Below are positions 6,367 to 7,213 of a DNA stretch of 7,213 nt, one piece after another; position 1 is the first letter of the stretch, and every line of letters starts with the position of its first letter. Position numbers and translations under genes: made by a program. The notes below the pieces were generated by a model. It saw only the letters and a list, made by a program, of their open reading frames with translations, was not told the origin of the DNA and made no database searches. The DNA is from Trichodesmium sp. MAG_R04 (GTDB lineage: Bacteria; Cyanobacteriota; Cyanobacteriia; Cyanobacteriales; Microcoleaceae): positions 1 to 7,213 of the forward strand of contig JAKQYG010000212.1 in NCBI GenBank assembly GCA_023356515.1. Reading direction: 5' to 3'.

Positions 6367-6984
6367 ATGAATTTTATGAAAAATCAAGCACATTTACAAA
6401 AATTTCCCAATCTAGGACAAGATGTAACCATCTGGCCAATGGCTAAAATAGTATTCCCAGAAGTAATTTTTATAGGCGACTCTGTAATAATAGACGATTT
6501 CGTATTTATAATGGGTGGGAAAATGACTAGGATAGGAAGTTTTGTTCATATAGCTTCTTTCACCTCAATAACTGGTGGTGGAAAATTAATTATGGAAGAT
6601 TTTACTACTTTGTCTAGCGGAGTCAGATTATTTACAGGTAATGATGATTATTTGGGTGGTTCTTTAACTAACTCTACCGTTCCTTATCCGTATCGCAAAC
6701 CTATGCGCTCTTTCGTTCGGATCAAAAAACACGCCATTGTAGGAGCAAACTCAGTAATATTACCAGAAGTCACAATAGGTGAAGGAGTTGCAATTGGAGC
6801 TAACTCCCTAATTAAACGAGACTGCGAACCTTGGACTATTTATGCAGGCTCTCCTGCCAAACCAATACGCCCTCGTCCCAAAGAAAAGATTCTTGAACTT
6901 GAAACACAACTATGTCAGGAAGTTTATGACACCAATGGAAATTATATTCCTATAAATCAGCGTAAAAAACTTGATGAAACTTAA
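6367..6984 (+). CDS. Hexapeptide-repeat (left-handed beta-helix) acyltransferase
   Basis: Starting at ATG 6367 the product is 205 residues. Imperfect hexapeptide repeats ([LIV]-G-x4 style) run from about IVFPEVIFIGDSVIIDD through IGSFVHIASFTSI, and again through IVGANSVILPEVTIGEGVAIGANS, ending in the typical YAGSPAKPIRPR close. A loop rich in P and Y (residues 98-110) separates the coils, as in LacA/Xat-type trimeric acetyltransferases. H61 in FVHIASF is a plausible catalytic base but this is not certain. Expected reaction: acetyl-CoA-dependent O- or N-acetylation of a sugar. The DegT genes on both sides favour an amino-sugar acceptor. ATG 6376 is an equally possible start (202 residues) and neither has a Shine-Dalgarno; the frame also extends to TTG 6352, which would overlap the aminotransferase start and is less likely. 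A charged tail of about 30 residues follows the helix. Confidence 0.87.
   Translation: MNFMKNQAHLQKFPNLGQDVTIWPMAKIVFPEVIFIGDSVIIDDFVFIMGGKMTRIGSFVHIASFTSITGGGKLIMEDFTTLSSGVRLFTGNDDYLGGSLTNSTVPYPYRKPMRSFVRIKKHAIVGANSVILPEVTIGEGVAIGANSLIKRDCEPWTIYAGSPAKPIRPRPKEKILELETQLCQEVYDTNGNYIPINQRKKLDET
6371..6399 (-). promoter_or_regulatory. Candidate promoter of the minus-strand block, possibly leaderless
   Basis: On the minus strand a -35 TTGTAA (6394-6399, 4 of 6) and a -10 TAAAAT (6371-6376, 5 of 6) are separated by exactly 17 bp. The predicted start of transcription is about 6363-6364, on or next to the aminotransferase ATG, so the mRNA would be leaderless or nearly so. This agrees with the absence of a Shine-Dalgarno sequence. 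The element lies inside the 5' coding end of the divergent acyltransferase. Confidence 0.45.
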
Positions 6985-6998
6985 ATTATATCTATAAT
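6971..6998 (+). promoter_or_regulatory. Candidate sigma-70-type promoter for the second aminotransferase
   Basis: TTGATG (6971-6976, 4 of 6 to TTGACA) and a perfect TATAAT (6993-6998) are 16 bp apart. The -35 overlaps the last codons of the acyltransferase. Transcription would begin near 7005, giving a leader of about 38 nt to ATG 7043. It implies that this gene can be expressed independently of the acyltransferase. Confidence 0.5.
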
Positions 6999-7042
6999 GT
7001 TGAATTTGAAAAATAAACAATTAATATTAGTGCTTTTAATAA

Positions 7043-7213
7043 ATGCCTAAATGTCTACAAAAACTATCAATCTTTAATAATAGCCCACCAACATTTAAAG
7101 AAAAAATCCATGTTGGTCGCCCCAATATAGGCGATCGCCACGAACTCCTATCCCGCATCAACGACCTCCTGGACAGAAAATGGCTAACTAACAATGGCCC
7201 TTACGTCCAAGAA
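7043..7213 (+). CDS. Second DegT-family aminotransferase, N-terminal part (cut by window edge)
   Basis: An open frame from ATG 7043 runs off the right edge with 57 codons. The motif HVGRPNIGDR followed by LLSRINDLLDRKWLTNNGPYVQE is the familiar N-terminus of DegT/DnrJ/EryC1/StrS aminotransferases, ending in the conserved NNGP segment. In-frame TAA at 7040-7042 directly precedes the ATG, so no upstream ATG start is possible. There is no Shine-Dalgarno. The PLP lysine lies beyond the edge, so aminotransferase rather than dehydratase is assumed from the family. It is clearly different in sequence from the other DegT protein here, so the two probably act on different keto-sugars. From about 7110 the DNA is visibly richer in C than the preceding genes. 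Confidence 0.82.
   Translation, partial: MPKCLQKLSIFNNSPPTFKEKIHVGRPNIGDRHELLSRINDLLDRKWLTNNGPYVQE
7130..7139. repeat. HIP1 site, full 10-bp form (GGCGATCGCC)
   Basis: This is the second HIP1 copy in the window and has the extended palindrome. It lies in the second aminotransferase, encoding the IGDRH stretch. None was found between 496 and 7130. Confidence 0.8.

Noticed and set aside
6364..6393. Longer N-terminus for the aminotransferase from ATG 6393
   Set aside because: The ten extra residues (MCLIFHKIHT) do not look like the family, homology starts right after the 6363 ATG, and the longer form would overlap the acyltransferase start. The predicted promoter also points to 6363.

Overview
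The window looks like part of a surface-polysaccharide or secondary-glycan locus from a filamentous, Nostocales- or Oscillatoriales-like cyanobacterium. The basis is two HIP1 octamers (GCGATCGC at 488 and 7131), a TIR-bounded repeat of the AGGACTTACGCA / GGGGCGAATGGCATTCGCCC type, which from memory is widespread in cyanobacterial genomes, AT-rich genes with few Shine-Dalgarno sequences, and a gene set made almost entirely of sugar-modifying enzymes. No rRNA, tRNA, CRISPR array or transposase gene is visible.

Layout. At 2-121 (+) is the C-terminal tail of a sugar C-methyltransferase-like protein. The gene-free stretch 122-390 holds two unrelated MITE-like repeats: an imperfect inverted repeat at about 124-232, and a cleaner element at 262-352 flanked by a 6-bp direct repeat. 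A 592-residue GT-B glycosyltransferase with an extra N-terminal beta-sandwich-like domain follows at 391-2169 (+). Convergent to it is a four-gene minus-strand block, transcribed from 6363 down to 2206: a DegT/ArnB-type PLP aminotransferase, a radical SAM protein with a twitch/SPASM-like C-terminus, a TPR-sulfotransferase, and a WbqC-family protein. On the plus strand again come a left-handed beta-helix (hexapeptide) acyltransferase (6367-6984), whose start codon lies 3 bp from that of the divergent aminotransferase, and the first 57 codons of a second DegT-family aminotransferase (7043 to the window edge).

How the genes may work together (inference). The aminotransferases would convert keto-sugars to amino-sugars, and the hexapeptide acyltransferase, perhaps with WbqC, would acylate them. 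The C-methyltransferase would branch a nucleotide sugar, the glycosyltransferase would transfer a sugar, and the sulfotransferase would sulfate the product. The most unusual member is the radical SAM protein. Its auxiliary cysteine spacing matches, as I recall it, the BtrN dehydrogenase of 2-deoxystreptamine biosynthesis, and it sits directly downstream of an aminotransferase. This suggests radical oxidation of an alcohol to a ketone followed by transamination. The minus-strand cassette lies inside an otherwise plus-strand cluster and in a 6.6-kb stretch without HIP1 sites, so it may be a laterally acquired glycan-modification module.
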